The notes: generated by a model from the sequence alone, not told the origin. DNA of 64,000 nt from Herminiimonas sp. (GCA_014377845.1 JACMOV010000039.1:54637-118636); one strand, 5' to 3'. Positions 45,349 to 54,759 are shown, numbered from the stretch's first letter. Numbers and translations are program-made.

Positions 45349-46188
45349 TTAGTTGAGGCGCTTCGCCGCTTCGCGCAACTCCGACAGCTTGCGCCGCAGC
45401 GTTTCGGCATCGGCCGCGTCGGGCCGCTCGGCGAGATACCGCTCGATGTCCTGCAGCGCAGCCTGCGGGCATTCGAGTCGGGCGTAGGTGAGCCCGCGGT
45501 CGCGGCGCTCGACGATATCCTTTGGCAGCAAGATCACCAGCCGCTCCTGCACGCCCAGCAGGCGCTTCCACAGATGCTGTTCGACGAAGACCGACTTCAG
45601 GTTGCGCAGCATGCGCACCAGGATGTCGCGTGCCGGCGCTGGCTGCAGGTAGGCGCCCAGCGCTGGAGGTGCGCCGTCCGGCGGCGGTGCGATGAACGGT
45701 TCGAGCCGTTCGGCCAATTCTTCACGCGACAGGCTGCTGCCGTTGAAGGGATCAAGGATGATGTCGCCCGATTGCACCGACAGCTTCATCAGGAAATGCC
45801 CCGGGAAGGAAATGCCGCGCACTTGCAGACCGATCTGCTGAGCCAGTTCGATATAAACCATGGCCAGTGAAATCGGAATACCACGTCGGGTGTCGATGAC
45901 ACGATGCAGGTAACTGTTGTGCGGGTGGTAATAATCGTTGACGTTGCCGCAGAAACCGAGTTCCTGGTAGAAGAAATGGTTCAGCATGCGCAGCTTCTGC
46001 ACATGGGACGCGTCGGCCGGCAGGCGCTTTTGCAGCTTCACCGCGAGCATGTCGAGTTCGATCTGCGGCAGGCTGAGGTCCAGTGCCGGGTCCATGTCCT
46101 GACCCAGCGACAGTGCCGCTTCGAACAGCAGGATCGAATCGTCCTGCTGGACCAGTGACGCGAAATAATCGAGCGCAGTGATCGTCAT
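45349..46188 (-). CDS. SirB1-family transglutaminase-like/TPR protein
   Basis: The 279-residue cytoplasmic protein matches the SirB1 (YchA) family. A transglutaminase-like N-terminal region has FFYQELGFCGNVNDYYHPHNSYLHRVI, RRGIPISLAMVYIELAQQIG and the conserved GISFPGHFLMKL, retaining Cys and His of the fold. The C-terminal third is TPR-like (QERLVILLPKDIVERRDRGLTYAR). The biochemical role is unknown. ATG 46188 is supported by AAGG 10 bases upstream. It lies 101 bases downstream of the murJ stop, with no clear terminator. Confidence 0.85.
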   Translation of the reverse strand: MTITALDYFASLVQQDDSILLFEAALSLGQDMDPALDLSLPQIELDMLAVKLQKRLPADASHVQKLRMLNHFFYQELGFCGNVNDYYHPHNSYLHRVIDTRRGIPISLAMVYIELAQQIGLQVRGISFPGHFLMKLSVQSGDIILDPFNGSSLSREELAERLEPFIAPPPDGAPPALGAYLQPAPARDILVRMLRNLKSVFVEQHLWKRLLGVQERLVILLPKDIVERRDRGLTYARLECPQAALQDIERYLAERPDAADAETLRRKLSELREAAKRLN

Positions 46189-46289
46189 TTGGAAACCTTG
46201 ATATCGCGAAAACGGCCGCTGATAAAGTGCGGCACGTGGCCAGAGTGCTGCGGCGTACTGGACATTGCCGAAGCAGCTACCTTCTACCC

Positions 46290-47840
46290 TTATTTTGCCA
46301 CCCGCTTGAACGCGTGGAAGTCGAAGCCCATTGCCGCCAGCGCCCCGAAGTAGGTCACCGCGCAGGCCACGATGACGAGCAGGAGTGCACCCACGCGCTG
46401 GAGCGGATGCGACTGCATGCCGAGCCAGTCGAATTTCGATGCCAGCAATAGCGCGACCCCGCCCATCAGACACAGTGCACCAACCAGTTGTACGCCGAAT
46501 TTCGCCCAGCCCGGACCCGGTGCATAGAGCTTCCGATGCCGCAGGCCGATGTAGAGGCAGATGGCGTTGATGCACGCGCCAAGTCCGATCGACAGCGCCA
46601 GCCCTGCCAGCGCAATCCAGGGTACGAAAATCAGATTCATCAATTGCGTCGCGACCAGCACGCCGACCGCGATCTTGACCGGTGTGCGGATGTCCTGCTT
46701 CGCATAGAAACCGGGCGCGAGGATTTTCACGAGGATCAGACCGATCAGGCCGACGCCGTAAGCGATCAGCGCACGTCCGGTCATCATGACGGCTTGCGCA
46801 TCGAATTTTCCGTAATGGAAAAGCGTAGCCGTCAGTGGCTCCGACAGGGTTGCCAGCGCAACTGCCGAGGGAAGCGCCAGAAGGAATGTCAGGCGCAGAC
46901 CCCAGTCCAGCAGGGAGGAATACTCCGCATCGTTGCCGTCGGCATGCGCTTTCGACAGGCTTGGCAGCAGGATCGTGCCGAGCGCCACGCCGAGCAGGGC
47001 AGTCGGAAATTCCATCAGGCGGTCGGCGTATGACAGCCAGGAGACGCTACCTTTTTGCAGGTGGGTCGCGATGTTGGTGTTGATGATCAGGCTTACCTGC
47101 GCGACCGAGACGGCAAATGTCGCCGGGACCATTTTCTGCAGAACGCGCCGCACACCCTGATCCTCCAGCGCGATCCGGGGCGACAGCGACAGCCGTGGCA
47201 GCATGCCGATTTTTACCAGCGCCGGGATCTGGATCAGCAGTTGCAGGACGCCACCGAAAAGCACGGCGAATGCCAGCGCATAGACGGGCTGCGACAGGTG
47301 CGGCGCCAGCACCAACGACGCGGCGATAAAGCTCAGGTTGAGCAGCACCGGCGTAAAGGCCGGCACCCGGAATTCGCGCCAGGTATTGAGGATGCCGCCG
47401 GAGAGCGCGACCAGCGACATGAAACCGATGTAGGGAAACATGATGCGGGTCATGACCACCGACGCATTGAATACGACCGGATCATCCTTGAGGCCGGTGG
47501 CGATGAAATAGACGATCATCGGCGCGGCCAGGATGCCGATCACACAGGTTGCCACGAGCGCCCACATCAGGATCGTGGCGACATGGTCGACCAGCTGGTG
47601 GGTTGCGCGATCGCCCTTCTGGTTCTTGTACTCGGCCAGGATCGGTACGAAAGCTTGAGAAAATGCACCCTCGGCAAACAGGCGGCGCAGCAAATTGGGA
47701 ATCCGGAAGGCGATGAAGAACGCGTCCGTGTAGCTCGATGCACCGAATGCACGGGCAATCAGGAAGTCGCGCAGGAATCCCGTGATGCGTGACAGCATGG
47801 TCATGCCGAAAATCGTGGCGAGCGTTTTATGCAGATTCAT
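46290..47840 (-). CDS. murJ: Lipid II flippase MurJ
   Basis: The 516-residue, 14-helix MOP-family protein flips lipid II across the inner membrane for cell-wall synthesis. SRITGFLRDFLIARAFGAS near the start has the conserved Arg residues of the central cavity. RLFAEGAFSQAFVPILAEY, MFPYIGFMSLVALSGGILN and WLSYADRLMEFPTALLGVALGTILLPSLS are diagnostic. Start ATG 47840; ATG 47864 is an alternative. It is divergent from rpsT, a frequent arrangement. Confidence 0.95.
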   Translation of the reverse strand: MNLHKTLATIFGMTMLSRITGFLRDFLIARAFGASSYTDAFFIAFRIPNLLRRLFAEGAFSQAFVPILAEYKNQKGDRATHQLVDHVATILMWALVATCVIGILAAPMIVYFIATGLKDDPVVFNASVVMTRIMFPYIGFMSLVALSGGILNTWREFRVPAFTPVLLNLSFIAASLVLAPHLSQPVYALAFAVLFGGVLQLLIQIPALVKIGMLPRLSLSPRIALEDQGVRRVLQKMVPATFAVSVAQVSLIINTNIATHLQKGSVSWLSYADRLMEFPTALLGVALGTILLPSLSKAHADGNDAEYSSLLDWGLRLTFLLALPSAVALATLSEPLTATLFHYGKFDAQAVMMTGRALIAYGVGLIGLILVKILAPGFYAKQDIRTPVKIAVGVLVATQLMNLIFVPWIALAGLALSIGLGACINAICLYIGLRHRKLYAPGPGWAKFGVQLVGALCLMGGVALLLASKFDWLGMQSHPLQRVGALLLVIVACAVTYFGALAAMGFDFHAFKRVAK

Positions 47841-48227
47841 CGTCGGTGCCGTCTTGAGGCGCATAGGGGGAAAGATAAACTGCGGTGGCGGGTGCGGATT
47901 ATAGCCGCTCGCCCGGGATTGGGAGGTCTGTTTCGGGATTGATCCGGTGCGCCTTGCCGTCTGCAATTGCCGGCAACTTCCTGGCCGGGTCCGTCAATGA
48001 TCCATGTTGGCGCCTGTACGGTCGCACGACCCAACCCACTGTACGATGGCACATGCCGCGGGGTCTGATGTTCGCTGAACCCATCGCAGATTGCCTGTTT
48101 CAAAAAACACCGCTATAATGCAAGGCTTCACAGAATTTTGCCGCTCCTGGCATCAGGCTCAACGGATCATCAGGGCGCTCGTGCACCGATGCACGTCGCC
48201 AAGACATCGTTTTAGGAAATAGTACAA
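47841..48227. promoter_or_regulatory. murJ-rpsT divergent promoter region
   Basis: A 387-base gap with no supported gene. It contains the rpsT promoter: TTGCCT (48091-48096), 17 bases, TATAAT (48114-48119), giving a leader of about 100 bases before rpsT that could carry S20 autoregulation (inference). The AGGAAA ribosome site is at 48211-48218. Confidence 0.7.
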
Positions 48228-48491
48228 ATGGCAAATACCGCACAGGCACGCAAGCGCGCTCGTCAAGCAGTCAAACAAAACGCCCACAATTCGAGCCAGC
48301 GTTCGACGCTGCGCACAGCAATCAAGGCCGTTCGCAAGGCAATCGAAGCCGGTGACAAGGCTGCTGCGTCGCAAGTGTATCTGGCGTCGGTTTCGACGAT
48401 CGATCGCATCGCCGACAAGAAAATCATCCACAAGAACAAAGCAGCACGTCACAAGAGCCGCCTCGCCGCTGCCCTGAAGGCGCTGGCCTAA
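48228..48491 (+). CDS. rpsT: Ribosomal protein S20
   Basis: The 87-residue basic helical protein begins [20 protein letters not shown], then [21 protein letters not shown], and ends [20 protein letters not shown], the full S20 pattern. AGGAAA is upstream and a strong sigma70-type promoter about 110 bases upstream. Single gene with its own terminator. Confidence 0.98.
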   Translation: MANTAQARKRARQAVKQNAHNSSQRSTLRTAIKAVRKAIEAGDKAAASQVYLASVSTIDRIADKKIIHKNKAARHKSRLAAALKALA

Positions 48492-48540
48492 GCATTAGAC
48501 CGATGTCGGGCGCGGTACGGCGCGGCGGCATATGTGTCAA

Positions 48541-48575
48541 AAAAACCCGTGTGGCTTGTTCCACGCGGGTTTTTG
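48541..48575. terminator. Terminator after rpsT
   Basis: ACCCGTGTGG/CCACGCGGGT (one G-T pair) with A run before and TTTTT after; it can serve rpsT and the convergent DUF192 gene. Confidence 0.85.
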
Positions 48576-48641
48576 TCGTTTGCACGATGCATTTCCAAGT
48601 TGCTTCAAATCGTGGCTTGACGGGCTGCCACCATTCCGCTC

Positions 48642-49091
48642 TCAGCGAATCTGCGGCAAGCCGTCGATCGATGTACCGGGCTTGATGTTTTTTTGCTTGA
48701 ACCAACCCAGGTTCATCTCAAGCGCGTAGCGCACCTGCTTTTTTGCGCAATGCGAATCCAGTGTCTGCGGCTGCATGTCTTCGATATTGACGATCTTGCC
48801 GCTACCGTCGATAAATGCCACCGACAGCGGCAGCAAGGTGTTCTTCATCCACATGCAGACATCGGCCGGGCCTTCGAAGATGAACACCATGCCATCGTTC
48901 GCTGTCATTTTCTCGCGGAACATCAAGCCCTGTTCACGCTGGGCCGGCGTCGCGGCAACTTCCGCGTGGATAAGATTGATTCCGGCGGTCAACGACACCG
49001 TGTCGAATTTTTGCGGTTGCTGGGCTGCGGCGGAGAAAGAGATTCCAGAAAAAAGGCTGATAGCAAGGGAGCGTAAAAAGCGAAGTTTCAT
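48642..49091 (-). CDS. DUF192 exported protein
   Basis: The 149-residue protein has a signal peptide (LRSLAISLFSGISFSAAAQ). The DUF192 domain shows IHAEVAATPAQREQGLMFRE, GMVFIFEGPADVCMWMKNTLLPLSVAFID and VRYALEMNLGWFKQKNIKPG. The fold is known from structural work; the function is not. The single mature Cys pair (VCMWM, DSHCAKK) could form a disulfide. Separate from its upstream neighbour by a terminator. Confidence 0.88.
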   Translation of the reverse strand: MKLRFLRSLAISLFSGISFSAAAQQPQKFDTVSLTAGINLIHAEVAATPAQREQGLMFREKMTANDGMVFIFEGPADVCMWMKNTLLPLSVAFIDGSGKIVNIEDMQPQTLDSHCAKKQVRYALEMNLGWFKQKNIKPGTSIDGLPQIR

Positions 49092-49163
49092 GATGGTGGC
49101 TTGCAGACGTTGAGATTTTGGCAGGTAACGCTACCAGAACACGGGAGTTCAGATGGTAAACAG

Positions 49164-49190
49164 AAAAAGGCAGGACGCGCCTGCCTTTTT
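49164..49190. terminator. Terminator of the Ala/Lys-rich gene
   Basis: Perfect 11-bp stem AAAAAGGCAGG/CCTGCCTTTTT with a 5-base loop, between two minus-strand genes. Confidence 0.85.
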
Positions 49191-49208
49191 TGCCAACCTG
49201 TAAAACAA

Positions 49209-49421
49209 TTACTTGGCCATTGCGTCAGCAGCTGGTGCAGCTTTAGCGGCTTTCTTTGCTTTTTTTGCTTTTTTTGCTTTCTTTGCTTTTGGTGCTGGAG
49301 CAGCGTCAGCAGCCATTGGCGCAGCGGCAGCTGCCGGTGCGGCTGGCGCAGCGGTGTGGGAAGCAGCGAAAGCGGAAACAGCGAACAGGCCAGCAACGAG
49401 GGCAGCGATCAGGTTTTTCAT
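49209..49421 (-). CDS. Small exported Ala/Lys-rich protein
   Basis: The 70-residue product has a signal peptide (KNLIAALVAGLFAVSAFAAS). The mature part is only Ala, Pro and Lys-rich, with four tandem KKA units (about 46-58) encoded by a TTTTTTGC-type DNA repeat on the plus strand. It resembles the basic tails of histone H1-like proteins, but an export signal is present. AGGA precedes ATG 49421 and a terminator follows. Such proteins are frequent in this bacterial group without a known role. Confidence 0.6.
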   Translation of the reverse strand: MKNLIAALVAGLFAVSAFAASHTAAPAAPAAAAAPMAADAAPAPKAKKAKKAKKAKKAAKAAPAADAMAK

Positions 49422-49660
49422 TTTAGTATCCTAAGTGGTCTTGTCGAAAATGGACGATTCTGGCGAATCACGTCGAATAACGATGCGAGAAAGGTGTGGT
49501 TGACAAGTTTCTCTAAAAAACATGATTTTTCCGGATAAATTAATGAAAGCTTAATGATCGAACAACGCGGAGCGCCATTTTGAGCAAATTGCAGGACTTT
49601 CATCCTGTTGTTATGATGCAGCGCTTTGCCGAAGCCTTCGGCCGCCAACCTGGACCGGGC

Positions 49661-50854
49661 ATGTCAATTTTTTATCGTTTCGCCTTCGTCGTTCATGCCT
49701 CCTTCGCCTGCTGCATTGCAACGACCGCCAGCGCCGCCCCCTACATCCCGAAGTCGGACGCGCAGGTCCTGGAAAAACTGCCTTTCCGCCCGAATGATCC
49801 GATCGCCCGCGAGATGGCGAAGGCGCGTGCCGAATTGCAGCGCAATCCCCGTAACCTCGAGGTTGCCGTCGCGCTCGCACGCCGGTATTACGGCCTGGTT
49901 GCCGAAGAAGGCGATCCGCGTTACCTGGGTTACGCGCAGGCAGCGCTCGCACCTTGGTGGAGCATGCCAGAGCCGCCGATCGACGTGCAGGTGCTGCGCG
50001 CGAGTCTGGGCCAGTTCCGGCATGACTTTCCGGGATCGCTCGACGATCTCGGCAAGGTTCTGGCACGCGATCCTGCGCAAGGACAGGCGCGGGCATTGCG
50101 CGCAACCATCGAAATCGTCCAGGCCCACTATGCCGAGGCGCGCGCCGATTGTCAGGCCCTCAAGGGCGTCACCACCGACCTCATCGAGATCGGATGCGAA
50201 GCGATGGTCGACGGCCTGACCGGTTCGGCCGGACCGGCCTACGACCGCCTCAACTTGGCGTACCACAGTCATCCGGAGGCAACGCCGGATGAAAAACTCT
50301 GGGTCATGCTGCGACTGGCGGAAATGGCGCAACGGCTCGGGCGTCCCGAAGTAGCCGAAAGCCATTTCAAGGAAGCGCTGGCCTTGAACATCACCGACAC
50401 ATTCCTGCTGGCCGCGTATGCGGACTTCCTGCTGCTGCAGAATCGGCCGGCCGAAGTCGACGCCATGTTGAAAGACAAGATACGCTCCGATACGCTGCTG
50501 TTGCGCCTGGTCCTGGCTGAACGCATCCTGAAGTCGCCCAATGCCAAGCAAAGCGAAGACACGCTGGCTGCGCGCTACGCGGCGGCACAATTGCGCGGCG
50601 ACACCGTGCATCAGCAGGAAGAAGCCCAGTTCGAGCTCAAGGTGCGACAGGATCCGAAGAAGGCGCTAGCTCTGGCCCGGGAAAACTGGAAGGTGCAGCT
50701 GGAACCGCGGGATGCCCGGATCTACATGGAGGCAGCGCTGGCGCTGAAGGACCCGGCTGCGGCGGAACCGGTTCTGCGCTGGCTTGAGCAGAGCCATATC
50801 GAAGATCGGGTGCTTGCCTCGCTGGCGCAGCAGCTGAAGGCGGTGCGTTCATGA
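49661..50854 (+). CDS. Periplasmic TPR-repeat protein
   Basis: The 397-residue protein from ATG 49661 has a signal peptide (MSIFYRFAFVVHASFACCIA to TASA). The chain is all helical, with tetratricopeptide-like repeats: NPRNLEVAVALARRYYGLVAE, GQARALRATIEIVQAHYAEA, EMAQRLGRPEVAESHFKEAL and a C-terminal pair. There is no catalytic motif, so a scaffold role is likely. The frame continues upstream to TTG 49580, but the signal peptide fixes the start. Its stop overlaps the next gene start (ATGA), so the two are coupled. Confidence 0.75.
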   Translation: MSIFYRFAFVVHASFACCIATTASAAPYIPKSDAQVLEKLPFRPNDPIAREMAKARAELQRNPRNLEVAVALARRYYGLVAEEGDPRYLGYAQAALAPWWSMPEPPIDVQVLRASLGQFRHDFPGSLDDLGKVLARDPAQGQARALRATIEIVQAHYAEARADCQALKGVTTDLIEIGCEAMVDGLTGSAGPAYDRLNLAYHSHPEATPDEKLWVMLRLAEMAQRLGRPEVAESHFKEALALNITDTFLLAAYADFLLLQNRPAEVDAMLKDKIRSDTLLLRLVLAERILKSPNAKQSEDTLAARYAAAQLRGDTVHQQEEAQFELKVRQDPKKALALARENWKVQLEPRDARIYMEAALALKDPAAAEPVLRWLEQSHIEDRVLASLAQQLKAVRS

Positions 50855-51975
50855 TCCGCCTCATGATCGCGATTGTCGGGCTGCTGCTGGCGATGACGGC
50901 ACATGCCCACAAGCCGAGCGACAGCTACCTGGTTTTCAATGTTGATGGCAATGCGGTGGATGGTCAGTGGGACATCGCCTTGCGCGATCTGGATTTTGCG
51001 ATCGGTCTCGACACCAATGGCGATGCCCAGATCACCTGGGGCGAGGTGAAGGAAAAGAGCAAGGAGATCGATGCTTACGCGATGGCGCGGCTGCAGTTGA
51101 ACGGCGATGGCGCGGCATGCCCGGCGCAAGTGACCGAACACCTGATCGACGATCACACCGATGGCGCGTATGTGGTCCTGAAGTTCCGGGCCGTCTGTCC
51201 GGCAGTGCTCAAGAGCCTGCAGGCCAGCTACCGGTTGTTCTTCGATATCGATCCACAGCACAAGGGCCTGCTGCGGCTGCAATATCAGGGCGCTGCCAGC
51301 ACGGCGATCTTCAGCCCGGAAAAAGCAACCCAGCAATTCACCCTTAGCAAGCCTAGCGCGTTCCGGCAATTCATCGATTACGCCCGCGAAGGTGTCTGGC
51401 ATATCTGGATCGGGTTCGACCACATCCTGTTCCTGCTGGCCTTGCTGCTGCCAGCCGTTGTCGTCCGGCGGGAAAGGAAATGGGAAGCGGTGTCTGCCTT
51501 CAAGCCGGCATTCTGGGCCGTGCTGAAGATCGTGACCGCTTTCACGCTGGCGCATTCGATCACGCTGACGCTGGCCACACTGGGTGTGATCAGCCTGCCG
51601 TCGCGCTGGGTCGAGTCGACCATCGCATTGTCGGTGGTGATTGCGGCGCTTAATAACATCTATCCGCTGTTTCGTGAGCGGCGCTGGGTGATGGCGTTTC
51701 TGTTCGGCCTGATACACGGGTTTGGTTTCGCCAGTGTCCTGACCGACCTCGGACTGCCGCAAGGTGCGCTGATCCTGGCGCTGGTCGGATTCAATCTCGG
51801 TGTCGAAACCGGTCAGATGGCAATCGTTGCCGCCTTCCTGCCGTTCGCCTTCTTCCTGCGGCGTACCTGGTTTTACCGTCGCCTGATTCTGCTGGGCGGA
51901 TCGATCCTGATCGCGGTGGTGGCGTCAATCTGGCTCGCCGAACGGGTCTTCGATCTGAAGCTGCTGACCGTCTGA
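50851..51975 (+). CDS. HupE/UreJ-family membrane protein with EF-hand-like loop
   Basis: This 374-residue protein has a signal peptide (MTAHAHKPSDSYL follows it), a periplasmic domain (about 20-175) and six helices. In the periplasmic domain residues 54-65, DTNGDAQITWGE, exactly fit a calcium-binding EF-hand loop (Asp54, Asn56, Asp58, Gln60, Thr62, Glu65). The membrane part has WHIWIGFDHILFLLALL (His184, Asp190, His191), FTLAHSITLTLA, LIHGFGFASVL and FNLGVETGQ, the HupE/UreJ signature of putative nickel/cobalt transporters. Coupled to the upstream TPR gene. Confidence 0.8.
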   Translation: MIRLMIAIVGLLLAMTAHAHKPSDSYLVFNVDGNAVDGQWDIALRDLDFAIGLDTNGDAQITWGEVKEKSKEIDAYAMARLQLNGDGAACPAQVTEHLIDDHTDGAYVVLKFRAVCPAVLKSLQASYRLFFDIDPQHKGLLRLQYQGAASTAIFSPEKATQQFTLSKPSAFRQFIDYAREGVWHIWIGFDHILFLLALLLPAVVVRRERKWEAVSAFKPAFWAVLKIVTAFTLAHSITLTLATLGVISLPSRWVESTIALSVVIAALNNIYPLFRERRWVMAFLFGLIHGFGFASVLTDLGLPQGALILALVGFNLGVETGQMAIVAAFLPFAFFLRRTWFYRRLILLGGSILIAVVASIWLAERVFDLKLLTV

Positions 51976-51979
51976 GCGT

Positions 51980-52543
51980 TCAGGTAGCGCCGATCAAATC
52001 TGGCGAGACGTCACACGACTCGCCAGGCCACAAGGGATTCTTCTCCAGCGAAAAGGGGCCGATCGCGATCCGCACCAGGCGCAAGGTGGGTAATCCGACG
52101 TGAGCCGTCATCCGCCGGATTTGCCGGTTCTTGCCTTCCGAGAGGACGATGCTGAGCCAGCTGGTCGGCGTTGCCGCTCGGGTGCGAATCGGTGGATCGC
52201 GCGGCCATAGCCATTCCGGCGCCGCGACCTGCATTGCATCGCACGGCAGCGTAGTGAAATCACCGAGATCGATCGGCGCACACAATTGCTGCAGCCGTGC
52301 CGCGTCAGGTACACCCTCGACTTGCACCAGATAGGTTTTCGGCGCCTTGTGGTCCGGATGGCTGATTCGGTGCTGCAGCGCACCGTCGTCGGTCAGCAGC
52401 ATCAGGCCTTCGCTGTCCGCATCGAGCCTGCCAGCCGGGTAGAAATTCGGCCGGTCCAGGTAATCTGCCAGCGTCTGGCGCGCCGGATGGGCGGAAAACT
52501 GGCACATCACCTGAAAAGGCTTGTTGAAAAGTATCAGCGCCAT
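51980..52543 (-). CDS. rluE: 23S rRNA pseudouridine synthase, RluE-like
   Basis: The 187-residue protein has the catalytic Asp in FYPAGRLDADSEGLMLLTDDG and the C-terminal KNRQIRRMTAHVGLPTLRLVRIAIG of the RsuA/RluB/E/F group. It lacks an S4 domain at its N-terminus (starts MALILFNKPFQVM), as RluE does; RluE modifies U2457. ATG 52543 is chosen over an unsupported extension. It converges on the HupE-like gene with 4 bases between stops. Confidence 0.9.
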   Translation of the reverse strand: MALILFNKPFQVMCQFSAHPARQTLADYLDRPNFYPAGRLDADSEGLMLLTDDGALQHRISHPDHKAPKTYLVQVEGVPDAARLQQLCAPIDLGDFTTLPCDAMQVAAPEWLWPRDPPIRTRAATPTSWLSIVLSEGKNRQIRRMTAHVGLPTLRLVRIAIGPFSLEKNPLWPGESCDVSPDLIGAT

Positions 52544-52628
52544 CTGTCTAGGGGTTCCTGAAGCCGATGCCGCCAGACTGCAAATCCATGGCATCCAGTA
52601 AAATAGTAGTGCATAATGCGAAACACCG

Positions 52629-52648
52629 TCTTATGTCTTATAGAAGAC
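52629..52648. promoter_or_regulatory. Palindrome upstream of icd, candidate operator
   Basis: GTCTT-ATAG-AAGAC (52635-52648), overlapped by a direct repeat of GTCTTAT (52629-52635, 52635-52641). It lies about 90 bases before icd and may be the site of a TCA-cycle regulator (inference). Confidence 0.4.
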
Positions 52649-52736
52649 TACCGACCGCCCGAGGCTGCGCCGACCGTACAAAGGGCGTGGCTGACGCCTG
52701 ACGCGATTGCCCGTATCACCTCCGGAGAAACCCACG

Positions 52737-53990
52737 ATGTTCCAACACATAAAAGTGCCTGCCGATGGCAAGCAAATTACCGTCAACGCCGATTTTTCGT
52801 TGAATGTACCAGACAACCCGATCCTGCCTTACATCGAAGGCGACGGCACCGGTGTCGACATCACCCCGGTGATGATCAAGGTCATCGATGCGGCAGTGGC
52901 GAAGGCATACGCGGGCAAGCGCAAGATCAGCTGGATGGAAATCTACGCCGGTGAAAAATCCACCAACGTCTACGGCCCGGATGTCTGGCTGCCGGACGAA
53001 ACCCTGCAGGTCATCAAGGATTACGTGGTCTCGATAAAGGGGCCGCTGACGACCCCTGTCGGCGGCGGTATCCGTTCGCTCAACGTCGCACTGCGACAGC
53101 AGCTCGACCTGTATGTCTGCCTGAGGCCGGTGCGGTATTTCAAGGGCGTTCCATCGCCGGTTCGCGAGCCGGAAAAGACCGACATGGTTATCTTCCGTGA
53201 GAACTCCGAAGACATTTACGCCGGCATCGAATGGCAAGAAGGTTCGGAAGGCGCCAAGAAGCTGATGGACTTCCTGATCAATGAAATGGGCGTCAAGAAG
53301 ATCCGGTTCCCTGGCAGCTCCGGCCTCGGCATCAAGCCGGTTTCGCGCGAAGGCACGCAGCGCCTGGTGCGCAAGGCGATCCAGTATGCGATCGACAATG
53401 ACAAGCCATCCGTGACGATAGTGCACAAAGGCAACATCATGAAGTTCACCGAGGGCGGCTTCCGCGACTGGGCCTACGAGCTCGCGCAAAGCGAATTCGG
53501 TGCGACGCTGATCGATGGCGGTCCATGGTGCAAATTCAAGAATCCGAAGACGGGCCGCGACATTATCGTCAAGGATTCGATCGCCGACGCGTTCCTGCAG
53601 CAGATCCTGCTGCGCCCGAACGAGTACAGCGTCATCGCCACCCTGAACCTGAACGGCGATTACATCTCGGACGCGCTCGCAGCGCAGGTCGGCGGCATCG
53701 GTATTGCGCCAGGTGCGAACCTGTCGGATTCGGTTGCCATGTTCGAAGCCACGCACGGCACCGCGCCGAAATATGCCGGCAAGGACTACGTCAACCCGGG
53801 TTCGTTGATTCTGTCGGCCGAGATGATGCTGCGCCACATGGGATGGCTCGAGGCAGCCGATCTGATCATCAGTTCGATGGAAAAATCGATCAGCCAGAAG
53901 AAGGTGACGTACGACTTCGCGCGGCTGATGGAAGGCGCGACCCAGATGTCGTGCTCCGGTTTCGGCGACGTGATGATCTCGAACATGTAA
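52737..53990 (+). CDS. icd: NADP-dependent isocitrate dehydrogenase
   Basis: The 417-residue enzyme makes 2-oxoglutarate, CO2 and NADPH in the TCA cycle. The substrate loop [14 protein letters not shown] carries the Ser that is phosphorylated in E. coli. [59 protein letters not shown] and [18 protein letters not shown] are complete; the Lys-Tyr of APKYAG marks NADP use. GGAGAA is 8 bases before ATG 52737; the frame opens upstream to 52707. Confidence 0.96.
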   Translation: MFQHIKVPADGKQITVNADFSLNVPDNPILPYIEGDGTGVDITPVMIKVIDAAVAKAYAGKRKISWMEIYAGEKSTNVYGPDVWLPDETLQVIKDYVVSIKGPLTTPVGGGIRSLNVALRQQLDLYVCLRPVRYFKGVPSPVREPEKTDMVIFRENSEDIYAGIEWQEGSEGAKKLMDFLINEMGVKKIRFPGSSGLGIKPVSREGTQRLVRKAIQYAIDNDKPSVTIVHKGNIMKFTEGGFRDWAYELAQSEFGATLIDGGPWCKFKNPKTGRDIIVKDSIADAFLQQILLRPNEYSVIATLNLNGDYISDALAAQVGGIGIAPGANLSDSVAMFEATHGTAPKYAGKDYVNPGSLILSAEMMLRHMGWLEAADLIISSMEKSISQKKVTYDFARLMEGATQMSCSGFGDVMISNM

Positions 53991-54031
53991 TGTCTCACGC
54001 GGGCCTGGCCCGGCGAAGTGCGGTGCAAACC

Positions 54032-54064
54032 AACCCCGGTAGGTGCAGACCTGCCGGGGTTTTT
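54032..54064 (+). terminator. Terminator after icd
   Basis: AACCCCGG (54032-54039) pairs with CCGGGGTT (54054-54061), with an inner AGGT/ACCT extension and a T run. Confidence 0.85.
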
Positions 54065-54167
54065 ACATGCGCGTGGGGTTTCACATAATTGCCGGTGGCG
54101 CGAGTGTAGGGTCGAGGCACCGATGGGCCGACAGCGGGATTACGGGTGCGAATTCCAGGCGCATCAT

Positions 54168-54192
54168 AAAAAAAACCTCGCGAAGGCGAGGT
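54168..54192 (-). terminator. Terminator of the cold-shock gene
   Basis: On the minus strand ACCTCGC-CTTC-GCGAGGT ends in eight T (54168-54175). Confidence 0.9.
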
Positions 54193-54220
54193 CTTTGGAA
54201 AACTGTCGAACGTATTGCGG

Positions 54221-54424
54221 TCAGGGCGCTTGAATATTTGAAGCTTGCTTGCCTTTCGGGCCCTGCGTGACTTCGAACTGCACTTTTTGACCTTCTTTCA
54301 AGGTCTTGAAGCCGTTCATCTGGATTGCGGAGAAATGCGCAAACAGATCTTCACCACCGTCATCCGGGGTAATGAAGCCGAAGCCCTTGGAGTCGTTGAA
54401 CCACTTCACAGTACCTGTTGCCAT
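54221..54424 (-). CDS. Cold-shock protein, CspA family
   Basis: The 67-residue OB-fold RNA chaperone begins [20 protein letters not shown] (RNP1 KGFGFI) and DLFAHFSAI (RNP2). [24 protein letters not shown] closes the family pattern. A long upstream gap of over 300 bases before clpS leaves room for the structured 5' leader typical of cold-shock genes. Single gene with a strong terminator. Confidence 0.96.
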   Translation of the reverse strand: MATGTVKWFNDSKGFGFITPDDGGEDLFAHFSAIQMNGFKTLKEGQKVQFEVTQGPKGKQASNIQAP

Positions 54425-54759
54425 AAACGTCTTTCAAATATTGACTAATCACACGAGCCGTAAAAGCAAGAGCCTCGCGTAACGCTGCCCCTCTTCAAAC
54501 TTGCTCTCTTCGTATTATCAAGACAAATGGTAACCGACCTGACAATAAAGTTCATTTTTCACGCAAAAAATCGGAAAGTCAAGGATATTTAAACGGCAAC
54601 ATCATGTTTATTTGACGTGTGCGACAGAAACTTCACTTGATATGCTGTGTTTCATCGTCACCTGCGCTGAGTAGCGAAAACGCGTAATATCAACAGAAAC
54701 GGGCAACACTCTACCGCTCTGCGTAACGTGTGCGGTACTGAACATACTAGAATAGACGT
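54425..54759. promoter_or_regulatory. csp-clpS divergent region
   Basis: A 335-base gap, AT-rich between 54530 and 54620. It should hold the csp 5' leader (about 54425-54540) and the clpS promoter. TAGAAT (54748-54753) lies only 6 bases before the clpS ATG, so clpS may be leaderless, but no good -35 is seen. No gene. Confidence 0.5.
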
